64,000 nucleotides of DNA, from positions 62,001 to 126,000 of the forward strand of contig NZ_JAAHBP010000005.1 of NCBI RefSeq assembly GCF_023184515.1, given 5' to 3'. The first letter of the stretch is position 1. Each line of letters begins with the position of its first letter. This document shows positions 1 through 9,052 of this stretch, one piece after another. Under the pieces are notes generated by a model. That model saw only the letters and a list, made by a program, of their open reading frames with translations, had not been told where the DNA came from and made no database searches. Position numbers and translations under genes: made by a program. Origin of the DNA: Streptomyces sp. D2-8. GTDB taxonomy: Bacteria > Actinomycetota > Actinomycetes > Streptomycetales > Streptomycetaceae.

Positions 1-291
1 CACACCGTCGCAACCCGCGAGCGGCATGCGATCTACCAGCTGACACCGGTGGTCTCGTCGCTGGCCGCCGTATCTGCATCCGACGCGGTCAGCTACGTCG
101 AGAAGGCCGGCGCAGCCGAGGTGGGAGAGGTGGTCATCACGGACAGCGGCAATGTCGCCGCCGTACGCCTGAAACTCGACGGCGACGGAGACGCCGCCCT
201 CCTGGTCGGTGCCGGGCAGGAGGGAACCGCATCGCTGGACCGGAAGCAGATCAGCGACCTCACCGAAGCGCTCGTGGAACAGGTTCAGTAG
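1..291 (+). CDS. Unrecognised protein, C-terminal part (5' end outside window)
   Basis: The frame is open from the first base to a TAG at 289-291, so this is the last 96 codons of a gene that begins outside the window. A GTG at position 49 is possible, but in-frame coding text precedes it and no good ribosome site is seen. The visible part has alternating acidic and hydrophobic stretches (VGEVVITDSGNVAAVRLKLD) and looks like a small soluble beta-rich domain. I do not recognise a family. The next 1.4 kb is poor in genes, so context does not help. Confidence 0.5.
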   Translation, partial: HTVATRERHAIYQLTPVVSSLAAVSASDAVSYVEKAGAAEVGEVVITDSGNVAAVRLKLDGDGDAALLVGAGQEGTASLDRKQISDLTEALVEQVQ

Positions 292-601
292 ACCGGGATC
301 GTTCCCGTGGCCGTCTCGCCGCTCTGGCGGCCGTCCAGCCACGGCGTTCGCGCCTGCTCGTCAGTGCGCGCCAGGCCGCGCTGCCGCGCGGGCCTTCGCT
401 GTTCCACCCCGGGTGGGTGGTCGGCCGACTTCGGCTGCGTCACCGTCCAGGGCGTAGACCGTCCCTGGTCGCGGATGCCGCGGGACGGCCGGTCCGTCCG
501 CGAGGCGGATCAACTCGCCGTCCGCGTCGGTGTCCGGTGCCACATTTCATGGACGGCGGTGTGCGCGTGCGTGAACCAGCGGTCAGGAACCGGCACCACG
601 A
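292..601. other. Gap without convincing gene
   Basis: Several overlapping frames are open here, but they are arginine- and proline-rich readings typical of non-coding high-GC DNA. I see no recognisable domain, RNA gene or strong hairpin. Confidence 0.4.
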
Positions 602-856
602 TCATCGAGTGGCTGATGCGGACCATGGCGTCAGGCCGCCTCGGCGTGTGCCTCGACGTTCTCGATGCCGGCGTCCGGCCCGGGTCCAGCGGACGTACAG
701 CCCGCCGGCTATGAGCAGGGTCGCGGCCGGAGAGAGCATCGGCCAGCCACGCAGCAGGTTGACCGCGAGGGTGACGGTGACGGCCACGGCGGCGAGGGCG
801 TTGATCCAGGTCAGGGCCGTCTTGCGACGCGATGACGTCCTGGTCTCTGCCGTCAT
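602..856 (-). CDS. Possible small two-helix membrane protein
   Basis: An 84-codon frame starts at an ATG at 856. Residues about 14-32 (TWINALAAVAVTVTLAVNL) and 38-54 form two hydrophobic segments joined by a short loop, followed by a very basic tail. That pattern resembles the small two-pass membrane proteins common in Streptomyces. No clear ribosome site precedes the ATG, and the last 20 residues read like an out-of-frame extension, so the gene may be decayed. Its function is unknown. Confidence 0.35.
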   Translation of the reverse strand: MTAETRTSSRRKTALTWINALAAVAVTVTLAVNLLRGWPMLSPAATLLIAGGLYVRWTRAGRRHRERRGTRRGGLTPWSASATR

Positions 857-1724
857 GGCGGGCGGCGGTACGACACGAACGCCGCACCGTCCTCGCGTGG
901 CGCGACTGCCCTCCCGATACCGCCGGATTCTGCTCCCGCTGGTGGGCCTGCGGCGGCGGCTGAGCTCTGATCGGCCTGCGGGAGGAGCGGGTGTCGTGTT
1001 CCGCTACCGCACAACCGTTGGACACGACCGGTTGTCTTCTCCGTGGAAGCCACGTGGACCAAGGGAACCGATGATCACACTCCGGCAAGCCCGGACGACG
1101 CGACGATGTTCTATCGTCTCCAGACGGCGTCCTGGGCCGGTCCGCGGACCCGTCAGCTGCCGGAGGGTGCGCGGCGACGGCTCCCCGGGCGGTACCGAGG
1201 GCCCACAGCATGCGATGGCGCGAGGTGCTGGGTGCACTCGCACCGGGCCGGACGCCGCGTTCTTCGCCGTCCGCGATCGGCTTGCCCTTCGGTGTGGCAT
1301 GGTCGTCCGTCCGATCGATGAGATCCAGCGGCATGCCCGTCTGTACGGAGGCATGCGGGATGGCTGACCGTCATCGCAGGTCCGACCACGCGCCCGCCCC
1401 GATGTGCCTGTACGGCCACGGCATGAGGTCCATCGGCAGCACGACCTCGGCTGGAGCGGTCGCTACGGAGGGCGGGGATCCGAGCGTGAACGCGTTCTTC
1501 TGTCGGGTGTGTGACGTGACCGAGCCGCTGATGCGGCGCGCCGACCTGCTTTCCCAACTCCTGTCGGTGGGGCGCGCACACGATCAGGCAGAGGACATGG
1601 AGAGTCGTCCGGCCGACCACCGGTAGGCGGGGGCCAAGGACAGTACCTCTGGCGCCTGGGGCTAACGTCCCTCTGCGGGAGTGGGCTCGCCCCACCAGCG
1701 TTCGGACCGGAGAGGAGACTCTGC
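857..1724. other. Gene-poor degenerate region
   Basis: About 870 bp have long overlapping frames on both strands, but none has a recognisable domain or a natural amino-acid composition. The stretch lies between a doubtful small membrane gene and a clear pseudogene, so it probably consists of decayed sequence. Confidence 0.4.
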
Positions 1725-2310
1725 GTGGCTGCTGACTCGGTGTCCCGCCTCGCAGTGGGGAGTCCGGCGGAGTTGACGTGGGGGCGGCTGCTGTCCTCGT
1801 GACAGCTGGACGTGCCCGCACTGCTGCTGGTCGCTGCCCTGGGACGCGCTCTACGTCTGGGGCGTGCTCCGGCTGCGCCGGCGCGGTGAGCGCTGGCCCC
1901 TCCCCCGCGTCGCGGCGTTCGTGCTGCCAGGGCTGAGTGGGCTGGTGGTGGCCACGATGTCGGCGCTCGCCGTGTACGACCACGTACTTGTTCTGGCCGG
2001 CCGCGGTCCAGAACGTCCTGCTCGACCTGGTCGCGCCGCTCGGCGCCTCGCTGCGCCTCACCGTCGAGACCCTGCCCGAGGACGCCGCCCGGCGGGTTCG
2101 GGCGGTCATGACCGGGCGGGTCGTGCGGCTGCTCACCTTCCCTCTGGTCAGCACGGTTTCCCTCTGGTCAGCACGGTCTGGTGCTGACCACCGAGCTGAC
2201 GGTCTACTTCACCCCATACTTCGCCAGCGCCCTGCGCGTCGGCTGGCTGCACGAGCTGACGCACTTGCCTCGTACACCCCTGGTGGGAGACCGAGCAGGG
2301 TGAGGTGGCC
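1725..2310 (+). pseudogene. Broken CtaG-family (caa3 oxidase assembly) membrane protein
   Basis: Reading across frames recovers a CtaG-like multi-pass protein. The pieces are a GTG start at 1725, a premature TGA about 25 codons later, then DALYVWGVLRLRRRGERW at about 1845-1890, AVQNVLLDLVAPLGASLRL at about 2005-2060, and LTTELTVYFTPYF with the helix FASALRVGWLHELTH at about 2180-2265. CtaG proteins help assemble copper centres of cytochrome oxidase. At least three lesions are visible: the early stop, a frameshift near 1990, and a 20-bp tandem duplication at 2138-2177 that shifts the frame again. The downstream end cannot be followed past about 2310. The family call rests on these motif blocks only. 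Confidence 0.7.
2138..2177. repeat. 20-bp perfect tandem duplication
   Basis: The 20-mer ttccctctggtcagcacggt occurs twice back to back (2138-2157 and 2158-2177). Twenty is not a multiple of three, so the duplication by itself shifts the CtaG-like reading frame. With one copy removed, the frame continues into LVLTTELTVYF. Confidence 0.95.
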
Positions 2311-2670
2311 GACCACGTCCGGCGCCAACGGCACGGCTGACCAGGCCTGCCGCGCCCGTCAGGTGCCCCAGGCTGCGAAGACGCCGGCAGCGCGGCAGCC
2401 GGGTGCCACGACGTGGAGGACTCGGCTGAGTGCTGAGCGCTGGGTACCGTCGACAGGGCGACATGGCCGGGCCTCAGCCCCTCATCCACGCGGAAGGACC
2501 ATCGAACGGAGCGGTCGGCTGGAATACCGGCCCTCATCTGACAACCGCCGTGTCGGCCGTCGTCCATCCGTCGTGCGGTCGGGTGTGGTAGGAGCGGGCC
2601 TGACGCCGCGCCGCCGGGGCCCTCTGGTGTCCATGACTCGATGCCAACTGTGCGGGCAGATGCACAGCCG
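2311..2670. other. Gap without recognised gene
   Basis: About 360 bp lie between the CtaG-like remnant and the terminator of the LAETG gene. The open frames here are antisense or out-of-frame readings, and I see no gene or RNA. Confidence 0.4.
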
Positions 2671-2705
2671 GGGGGCCGTACCCGCCTGTCGTGGGTACGG
2701 CCCCC
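2671..2705 (-). terminator. Hairpin terminator of the LAETG gene
   Basis: A 13-bp perfect stem (gggggccgtaccc pairing with gggtacggccccc) with a short loop lies 22 bp beyond the stop codon of the leftward LAETG protein gene. Confidence 0.75.
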
Positions 2706-2726
2706 GGTACGGACGGGAACCGCCGG

Positions 2727-3761
2727 TCAGGCTGCGGCGCCGGGGACGGTGCCCTTGCGGCGGCGGACGACGAAGACGGCACCCGCGCCGACGGCGACCG
2801 CGGCACCACCGGCGAGCGCGATGGTCGGGAGCATCGAGCTGGAGCCGGTCTCGGCAAGGTGGCCCTGCGGGTCGATCTGTGTATTGCCGGAGGGCTTGTT
2901 CGGCAGCGGCTTGCTGCCGCCCTGCGGCTTGGAGTCGTCCACGTCACCGGGGGTGGAGCCGGCCTTGAGGATGTCGAACTCGTAGTAGCTGTCGTCGCCG
3001 GAGTAGACGCAGTTGCCCTTGTCGTCGGCGTACATGCCGATGCTGATGGCGAAGCCCAGGCCGGTGGGGGCCTTCTTGTCCACCGCCAGGCGCAGGTCGA
3101 TGGAGAAGGACTCCTTCGCCCGGACGTCGGTGTAGCCGAGGTAGCCGGCACCCTCGTCGTTCTCGTCCAGGGAGATGTCGGTCCACTGGCCGGTGGCCGG
3201 GTCCTTGAACTGCAGGGCGAGGTAGCTGGTGTCGATGAAGAAGTCGTCCTCGTCCACCTGGGCGGCGAACACACCGAGGTCGACGCGCTGGTAGGCCTTG
3301 TTGCCGGTGTTGTCGACGTTCAGCTTGAAGCCGTGAAAGCCGCTGCCCGCCACGATCTTCGACGGCAGGCCGGAGAGGCTGGTGTGCAGGTTCTCGTCGA
3401 ACTTGGGCTCGTCGCCGTCCTCGCACTGCACCGGGCCCGGCGACGCCGAAGCCGACGCCGAGGCAGAGGCAGAGGGGGAAGCCGACACGGTGGCCGAAGC
3501 GCTGGGCGAGGCCGAGCCGGTGGCGGCCGGGGTCGACTCGTCGGCAGCCGGAGTGGACTCGTCCGCGGCGGGGGTCGACTCATCGGCGGCCGGGGTGGAC
3601 TCCTCCGCGGCAGGTGTGGACTCCTCCTCGGAGGGCGCCGAGTCGCTGGCCGTGGGCGACGGGCTGTCGTCCGTGGCGTACGCGGCCGGGGCCGCCAGCA
3701 GGACGGCGGGGGCTATGGCGGCCGTCGCAGCGGCGAGGGCCAGGGAACGGCGAAGCTTCAT
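2727..3761 (-). CDS. Secreted surface protein with LAETG sortase signal
   Basis: This 344-residue protein is built for export and wall attachment. A signal peptide covers residues 1-29 (MKLRR, hydrophobic core, AYA). Next comes a low-complexity stalk to about residue 110, with five near-perfect ESTPAADE-type repeats and then Ser/Ala runs, and a folded domain at about 112-280 with two cysteines. LAETG begins at residue 302, followed by a hydrophobic helix and an RRRK tail. LAxTG is the recognition motif of class E sortases, and three such enzymes are encoded at 18.3-21.8 kb. The folded domain is not recognised. It is a single-gene unit with its own terminator, and the repeats in the stalk make length variation likely. 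Confidence 0.9.
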   Translation of the reverse strand: MKLRRSLALAAATAAIAPAVLLAAPAAYATDDSPSPTASDSAPSEEESTPAAEESTPAADESTPAADESTPAADESTPAATGSASPSASATVSASPSASASASASASPGPVQCEDGDEPKFDENLHTSLSGLPSKIVAGSGFHGFKLNVDNTGNKAYQRVDLGVFAAQVDEDDFFIDTSYLALQFKDPATGQWTDISLDENDEGAGYLGYTDVRAKESFSIDLRLAVDKKAPTGLGFAISIGMYADDKGNCVYSGDDSYYEFDILKAGSTPGDVDDSKPQGGSKPLPNKPSGNTQIDPQGHLAETGSSSMLPTIALAGGAAVAVGAGAVFVVRRRKGTVPGAAA

Positions 3762-4403
3762 GCGAACCTCGGAGGCAGGAGTGATCGATGTGTCCGCAAG
3801 ATCGACCCACAGAGTGGGAAAAGGTTGCCCGAAGCCTCACAGATTCTTTACGTGATGCACATCACAAGGGTCGAACGGAGGTGTTGCGGGCATCTCAGCC
3901 ACCGGCCAGGATCCAGATGGTGGGCAGCCGGGCGTACATCTCACGGTTCAGGCCCTCGTCGCGGGCTGTCGCGGCTTCGGGCGGTGAGTGTGTCAGTCGC
4001 CTGGCGATCGTCGGGGCATCGACACGGAAGCCCGGTCCGGGACCAGGGAGCGCATCCCCGGGCGAGTGAGGGGAGGTGTTGGCCAGGAGGCGGTCCGGCA
4101 CAGCCCTGCCGCGGTCGACTCCGTCGCCGTGCGGGGCGCGGTGGCTGTCCATCGCCGACGAGCCGCAGTGCGGCACAGGCAGGTCTGCCAGGATGTGGCC
4201 ATGCAGCCGTACGGGACAGCAGCACGCGCCCGACGAGGCCTCGGCCGGCTGCGGAACTTGCCCCTCCGCCGATGCCGCACCTCGGCGGCGGCATGCTCCG
4301 CGATGGAGGCCGGAGCACGATGCCCCGGGCCTGGAGCATGGGTGCGCGGGGCTGCTGGACCTTGCGGCTGAACAGGGTTCATCCGCAGAAGCGGAATCGC
4401 CCC
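3762..4403. other. Gap: promoter side of the LAETG gene, no other gene supported
   Basis: About 640 bp separate the leftward LAETG gene from a rightward GNAT-like gene. The first 150 bp should hold the LAETG gene promoter; a tract around 3840-3865 (attctttacgtgatg) is locally AT-rich. The rest has only out-of-frame readings. Confidence 0.4.
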
Positions 4404-4742
4404 ATGGAGATCGTCCTGCGCGACGGCCGGGAGCGGGTGATCGCGCGGCTGCGTTTCCGGGCGTGTCCGGTATGCCGTACGGGGCGGATCCACGACGTCT
4501 GGGTCGGCGAAGCGTGGCAGCGGCAGGGACTGGGCCGCGAGGCCCTCCACTCACTGCTCGCTCTGCATCCCGGACACCGCTGGAGCACTACCCTGAAGAC
4601 CCGGCAGGGGCGGGCCTTCTTCAGCGCGATGACCCGGGAGACGTCCACCGGCTTCCCGACCGCAGCCCCGTTGTGCCCTCATCTCAGGGGACGGTTCGGG
4701 CAGTTCGTGCACCGTGTGACCGGTCGGTCCCCGGCGCCGTGA
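4404..4742 (+). CDS. GNAT-like N-acetyltransferase domain protein, short
   Basis: The gene encodes 112 residues from an ATG at 4404. VGEAWQRQGLGREAL at about residues 33-47 matches the acetyl-CoA-binding motif A of GNAT enzymes (Q/RxxGxG/A). An upstream CPVCRTG and a downstream CPHL segment could form a metal site. Usual GNAT domains have about 140-160 residues, so this one is short and may have lost its N-terminal strands. The frame is open far upstream because it lies opposite the LAETG gene, so the start is uncertain, and the ribosome site is weak. The substrate is unknown. Confidence 0.5.
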   Translation: MEIVLRDGRERVIARLRFRACPVCRTGRIHDVWVGEAWQRQGLGREALHSLLALHPGHRWSTTLKTRQGRAFFSAMTRETSTGFPTAAPLCPHLRGRFGQFVHRVTGRSPAP

Positions 4743-4900
4743 ACGGAGCCGGGGATGCGGCGGCCCGACTCGGGCCGTGAGTACGGGCCCGGCCGTCTGC
4801 GACTATGGATCTCGCTTCGCGGGGAGTGTGTGACGGCAAGGGCGGCGAGCTGTGCCGTCCTGGGGGCGCGGGGCGTGACCGCGTGGCGCTGGAGGGGGAT

Positions 4901-5947
4901 GTGTCCGAGGAGAACGACCGGCTCGCCGTGCTGTCCGCCCTGCCGTTCGCCATGATGGCCGCGGTGACGGTGGTCGACGTCGCCACCGGACCGGCGGTGG
5001 GACTGTTGCCGTTGGTGTCGCTCGGACCGGCCTTCGCCCCGCTGGTCGGCGGCTGGCGGCGCACCCTGGGCATCGGTGTGATCGCGTTGCTGCTCACCGT
5101 CGGGCTGGGCGTGTACAACGACCTGTTCGACGCCGCGCGCGGCTACGTGAGCACGGCCTCGGTCATCGGCGTCACCGCGGCGGGGCTCGTCGCCGTGTCC
5201 ATGCGCCAGAAGCGGGAGGCGGAGCTGGCCAGCGTCCGCTCGATCGCCGAGGCCGCCCAACGGGTGCTGCTCAAGCCGGTGCCGCGCCTGGCCGGGCAGC
5301 TGCGCGCCGCCGTCTCCTACATGTCCGCCGTCGCCGAGGCCCGCATCGGCGGCGACCTGTACGAAGTGGTCGCCGCACCGCAGGGCGTACGGGTGATCGT
5401 GGGCGACGTACAGGGCAAGGGACTGGACGCGGTGGAGACCGCGGCCATCGTCCTGGGCGCCTTCCGCGAGGCGGCCCTGGACGAGGCCGATCTCACCCAG
5501 GTCGGGCACAGACTGGCGCGGTCCGTGGACCGGCAGCTGGAAGGGGAGAAGTTCGTCACCGCCATCCTCGCCGAAGTGCGCGACCGCGAGGTCACCTTCC
5601 TCAACTACGGCCACCCCGCCCCCCTCCTGATCCACGCCGACGGCTCCGCGACGCTCCCCGAACCGGCCGAATACGCGCTCCCCCTCGGCCTGAGCGCCCA
5701 CGGCCCGTCGGAACCGGAGCCGTTCCAGGCCGACTTCCACCCGGGGGACCAGCTGCTGCTGTACACCGACGGGGTTACCGAAGCCCGAGACGGCGAAGGT
5801 CAGTTCTACCCGCTCGCCGACCGCGCTCCCCTGCTCAAGGAACGCGATCCGGAAGCCGCTCTGGAGAGCCTGCGGCAGGACCTGCTCCAGCACGTCGGCG
5901 GTCCGCCGCAGGACGACGCCGCCATGCTGCTGCTTCGCTACCGGTGA
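4901..5947 (+). CDS. Membrane-anchored PP2C/SpoIIE-type serine phosphatase
   Basis: This 348-residue protein has four hydrophobic segments in its first 110 residues, then a short helical linker (MRQKREAELASVRSIAEAA) and a SpoIIE/PPM phosphatase domain. Metal-binding motifs include GGDLYEV, VGDVQGKG and the distal LLYTDGVTEARD and DDAAMLLLR. Such Streptomyces proteins dephosphorylate anti-sigma-factor antagonists or transmit stress signals. GTG at 4901 is chosen because GGAGGGGG lies directly upstream at 4891-4898. No partner sigma, anti-sigma or antagonist gene is adjacent, so its substrate is unknown. A decayed mobile element begins shortly after the stop. Confidence 0.88.
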   Translation: MSEENDRLAVLSALPFAMMAAVTVVDVATGPAVGLLPLVSLGPAFAPLVGGWRRTLGIGVIALLLTVGLGVYNDLFDAARGYVSTASVIGVTAAGLVAVSMRQKREAELASVRSIAEAAQRVLLKPVPRLAGQLRAAVSYMSAVAEARIGGDLYEVVAAPQGVRVIVGDVQGKGLDAVETAAIVLGAFREAALDEADLTQVGHRLARSVDRQLEGEKFVTAILAEVRDREVTFLNYGHPAPLLIHADGSATLPEPAEYALPLGLSAHGPSEPEPFQADFHPGDQLLLYTDGVTEARDGEGQFYPLADRAPLLKERDPEAALESLRQDLLQHVGGPPQDDAAMLLLRYR

Positions 5948-6029
5948 CAGCCGGATCACACCTGACGGTATTCGACCACCGGCGGCGGATGGGCGAAGCG
6001 TGCTGTCCACCGACACGGGAAGCCGTCCG

Positions 6030-6543
6030 GTCACAGGGGCGATCCGCAGTGCGGGCAGCCGCACGGCCTGCTGACATTGCTTGCCCTCGGCTTCGGCTGC
6101 GCCCTGGACTCACCCGAGATCATCCCGCTGCGCACTCACGACGTCCGCGAGGCACCCAACGGCGCCGTCGCGGTCCGCGGACAGCGCGCCCGTGTGGTGC
6201 TGTGCCGCACCGCCTGGGCCCCGGTCCTCACCGAGACCACCGCCTGGGCCTCCCGCCCCGGCCAGGCTCGCTATCTCTTCCGCCCGAGCAGTCACGCCCG
6301 CGGCACCAACACGGTCACCAACTTCCTCGCCCGCACCAAGAAGCCGCCCGGAGCGCCTCTGCTGGTCATGGGCCGGGCCCCGCCACCTGGCTCGTCGACG
6401 CCATCGAAGCCCGCATGCACCTGCCCACCCTGATGGCCGCCGCGGGCCTGACCACCCTGCGCTCCATCGACCGGGTCCTGCCCCACGTCCGCAACCTCTC
6501 CTCCGACCAGGCCGCCGCCGCGCTCAAGGAGGTCCGACCATGA
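6030..6543 (+). pseudogene. Frameshifted recombinase-like ORF of a mobile element
   Basis: One frame gives LALGFGCALDSPEIIPLRTH (about 6077-6370), which resembles the segment before the catalytic arginine of tyrosine recombinases. A second frame continues with ATWLVDAIEARMHLPTLMAA and then DRVLPHVRNLSSDQ to a stop at 6543. The switch near 6375-6390 is a frameshift. The ORF ends on the start of the adjacent transposase ORF, so the two belong to one element. No complete catalytic set (R..H-x-x-R..Y) can be read, so the family assignment is tentative. Confidence 0.5.
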
Positions 6544-8294
6544 CCAGCCGCCTCGCACGCCACACCCGCATCGCCCGCCTGCGCTCCCAGCGCGCCCTCG
6601 TTCCCGACCCCGAAGCTGGCGAGGTCCGCGACGAAGTGGCCGGCTCCGGCCTGATCGAGGAGATCGAGCCGCTCGTCGCACGCCGCACCGGCTGCCCTTG
6701 CAAGCTCCCGGTCGAGGCCCTGCTGGTCGGCATGAGCCTGGCCTCCGCCCGCAACGGCGGCGTCGTGACCTTCACCGCGGTCACCGACTTGCTGTTCTTC
6801 TCCCTCTCCGAGCCGATGCGCGAACAGCTCGGCCTGCGCCGCTACCCCGACCACGACCGCGGCTTCGAAGCCGCCTACGCCACCGTCCGCCGCCTGCACA
6901 ACATCCTCGGAGCGATCGATCCGTCCCCGTGGCCCAAGAACCACCGATTGGCCCGCCGCCATGCCGAGTCATGGCCAAGGCCGACCCGGACGAGCTCGCC
7001 CGCAAGCGCGCTCTCATGATCAAGCTGGCCAACCTGATCCTGGCCATGTCCCTGCGGGAGGCGATGCCCCTCCTGGAAGACCGCTGGAACGGCTCGGTCT
7101 GCGTCGACGCCACCCACGCCAAGGGGCTCGCCCCGAACAGCCCCGTTACCTCCACCGACCCCGACGCGGCCTGGTACGTCCGCACCGCCAAGCACAAGGA
7201 CCCCCTCGCCCTCGACGACCTCGCCCCCGACCGGCAGGACAAGACGGGTGCCAGGCTCCTGACGAAGGCGGAACGCATCAAGAAGAGCCTGTTCGGCTAC
7301 GACGCCTCCCTCGTCATCGCCCGTGACCCCAGCCGCAACGGCGTCCCCCTGCCCGACGGCTCCGCCGACCCCGACGTCGTCCCGGCCCTGGTCATCGCCT
7401 TCTCCGTCGACAAGCCCAGCCACCGCCCCGGCCACGTCGCCGTCGAGGCCCTCCAGCAGATCGACGACAGCCTCCCGCGCGGCTACCTGACGGGCGACCG
7501 CGCCTACAACGACCAGAAGCCGGAGAACTTCCAGCTCCCCGTCCGCGCCATGGGCTACGAACCCGTCTACGACTACCCAAAAGACCAGCTCGGCGTCCAG
7601 GCCGGCTTCGCCGGCGCGGAACTCGTCGAGGGCAACTGGTACTGCCCGTCCATGCCACCAGGAGCTCAAGGAAGCCACCAAGGACCTGATCAACGAGAGG
7701 ATCGACAAGCAGACCTGGATCAACCGCATCCGCGCCCGAGCCGCCTACCTCCCAAGCAGCGGCCCGACGCCGAAGGCCACCGCCGCTGATGTGCCCCGCC
7801 GAGGCCAGCCGGGCCCAGTGCCCCTCAAGGCCTACACCCTCGGCCGCGGCACCCACCTGCCCCTCGTCGACCCCGCCCCCGACCCTGCGGGCTCACCTCC
7901 GTGCTGCGACCAGAGGACCGTCACCGTCCCGCCGGAGGCCGGTGCCAACCTCTGGCCGCCCCTCCAGTACGGCTCCGAAGCCTGGCAGCGCGTCTACTTC
8001 CGGCTCCGCAACAGCGTCGAAGGCATCAACGGCTACGCCAAGGCCCCCCTACGAACGCCTCGAAGACACCGGCACCCGCCGCATCCGCGGCATCGCCGCC
8101 CAGACCCTCCTGCTGGCCTTCCAACTGGCCCACGCCAACCGCCGCAAGCTCACCGCCTGGGCGAACTCCATCGCCCTCCACGCGACCGGCCCCACCGCCG
8201 GCCCACCCGCCGCCGCAAGACCAAGCCACTGGGCACTTGGACCCCCAAGGGCTACGTCACCCAGCCCTGAGACCTTCCTCACAAGCCACCAGTA
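6540..8294 (+). pseudogene. Transposase remnant with at least three frameshifts
   Basis: A start ATG at 6540 opens a protein of about 550 residues split over frames. MTSRLARHTRIARLRSQRAL leads to YPDHDRGFEAAYATVRRLHN, which stops making sense near 6955. VMAKADPDELARKRALMIKL then continues to about 7660, including the acidic-residue contexts CVDATHAKG and LTGDRAYNDQKPENF expected of a DDE catalytic core. ELKEATKDLINERI follows to NSVEGINGYAKA at about 8045, and RRIRGIAAQTLLLAFQLAHA closes the protein. The fold looks like an IS4/IS1182-like transposase, but I cannot fix the family. Three separate shifts argue for decay, not programmed frameshifting. Confidence 0.65.
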
Positions 8295-8355
8295 GCCCGA
8301 GGAAGGAATGCCAGCCCGCAGCAGAACAACCGAAGATCCTCGCGCCCTAAAAACC

Positions 8356-8388
8356 GGACCGCCGACGGCCCCAAGCCGTCGGCGGTCC
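8356..8388 (+). terminator. Strong bidirectional-type hairpin
   Basis: A 14-bp perfect stem (ggaccgccgacggc / gccgtcggcggtcc, loop of 5) is followed by gtgttttt on the plus strand and preceded by ctaaaaa, so it can stop transcription from both sides. It closes the transposase remnant. Confidence 0.8.
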
Positions 8389-8417
8389 ACGTGTTTTTCG
8401 CCACACACAGCAGAACA

Positions 8418-8443
8418 GGCGGCATCGTGATCACGATGCCGCC
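8418..8443. terminator. 26-bp perfect palindrome downstream of tRNA-Leu
   Basis: The half-site ggcggcatcgtga is followed directly by its exact reverse complement, with no loop spacer. It lies 45 bp past the 3' end of the leftward tRNA-Leu and is probably its terminator or processing hairpin. It could instead be a protein-binding palindrome. Confidence 0.5.
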
Positions 8444-8487
8444 CGTTCCGTCAGTGCAACTGGAGCACTTTCGTCGGTGCTCCCTGG

Positions 8488-8571
8488 TGCGCGAGGGGGG
8501 AGTTGAACCCCCACGCCCTTGCGGGCACTGGAACCTGAATCCAGCGCGTCTGCCTATTCCGCCACCCGCGC
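8488..8571 (-). tRNA. tRNA-Leu (CAG)
   Basis: This 84-nt class II tRNA has a 7-bp acceptor stem (GCGCGGG pairing with CTCGCGC), discriminator A, a D-arm, an anticodon loop reading ATTCAGGTT with anticodon CAG, a long variable arm (TGCCCGCAAGGGCG) and a T-arm with GTTCAAC. The CCA is not encoded. Confidence 0.95.
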
Positions 8572-9052
8572 ATTGGGTGTGTCCTGGGCGTCCGCCCCTT
8601 GGGGCCGGGCGCCTGCCGACACCCAGAACATTAGCACGCTGGAAGGGGTGGGTTCACATCCCTTATCCCCGCAGGCAGACCCCCCGTCGAACCATCGATG
8701 TCCCTGCCACGTATCAACACGTACCGGTTCACGTATCAACCTCGTACCGGTACCCGCCGTCTCCGCAGGAGGGGTCCGGGTCCACAGTCAGGTGCGGGAC
8801 ACTGGTCTTCGGCCGCCTCTACGATCCTTGTCAGGCATACACGAGGCGGTTACGCGCAGCAGTACCACCGGAGGAGTTCGAAGAGGAGCTCCACAGGGAA
8901 CTTCGTCATGCGTCGACACCCGTCGGCGGGGCTGACAGGGGGAACCAGCCGATCGAGCGGCGCGTGGATACGATCAGTAAGCAGTACCAGCAGTACCCGG
9001 CAAGCGGCCCGCAGGGCAGTGCACAGGACGGCAGCCAAGGAGGAGGTGCCCC
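8572..9052. other. Intergenic region before the fhaA-pknB operon
   Basis: About 480 bp separate tRNA-Leu from fhaA. It must hold the divergent promoters for both. Two direct-repeat-like tracts of cgtatcaacacgtaccgg / cgtatcaacctcgtaccgg sit at about 8709-8750. A good ribosome site (aaggagg) precedes fhaA at about 9039. No gene is seen. Confidence 0.5.

Noticed and set aside
417..1367. Overlapping 270-330-codon frames on both strands at the left end
   Set aside because: All are Arg/Pro-rich with no motif and no ribosome site; typical of non-coding high-GC sequence.
2727..3761. CRISPR-like repeats in the 3.5-kb region
   Set aside because: The repeats are contiguous 24-bp coding units of the LAETG stalk without unique spacers.
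2691..4742. 683-codon plus-strand frame covering the LAETG gene and beyond
   Set aside because: The first two thirds are antisense to the LAETG gene. Only the end from 4404 shows a plausible GNAT-like protein, which is reported separately.
6540..8294. Programmed frameshifting in the transposase
   Set aside because: At least three shifts at unrelated sites without slippery A or T runs point to decay instead.
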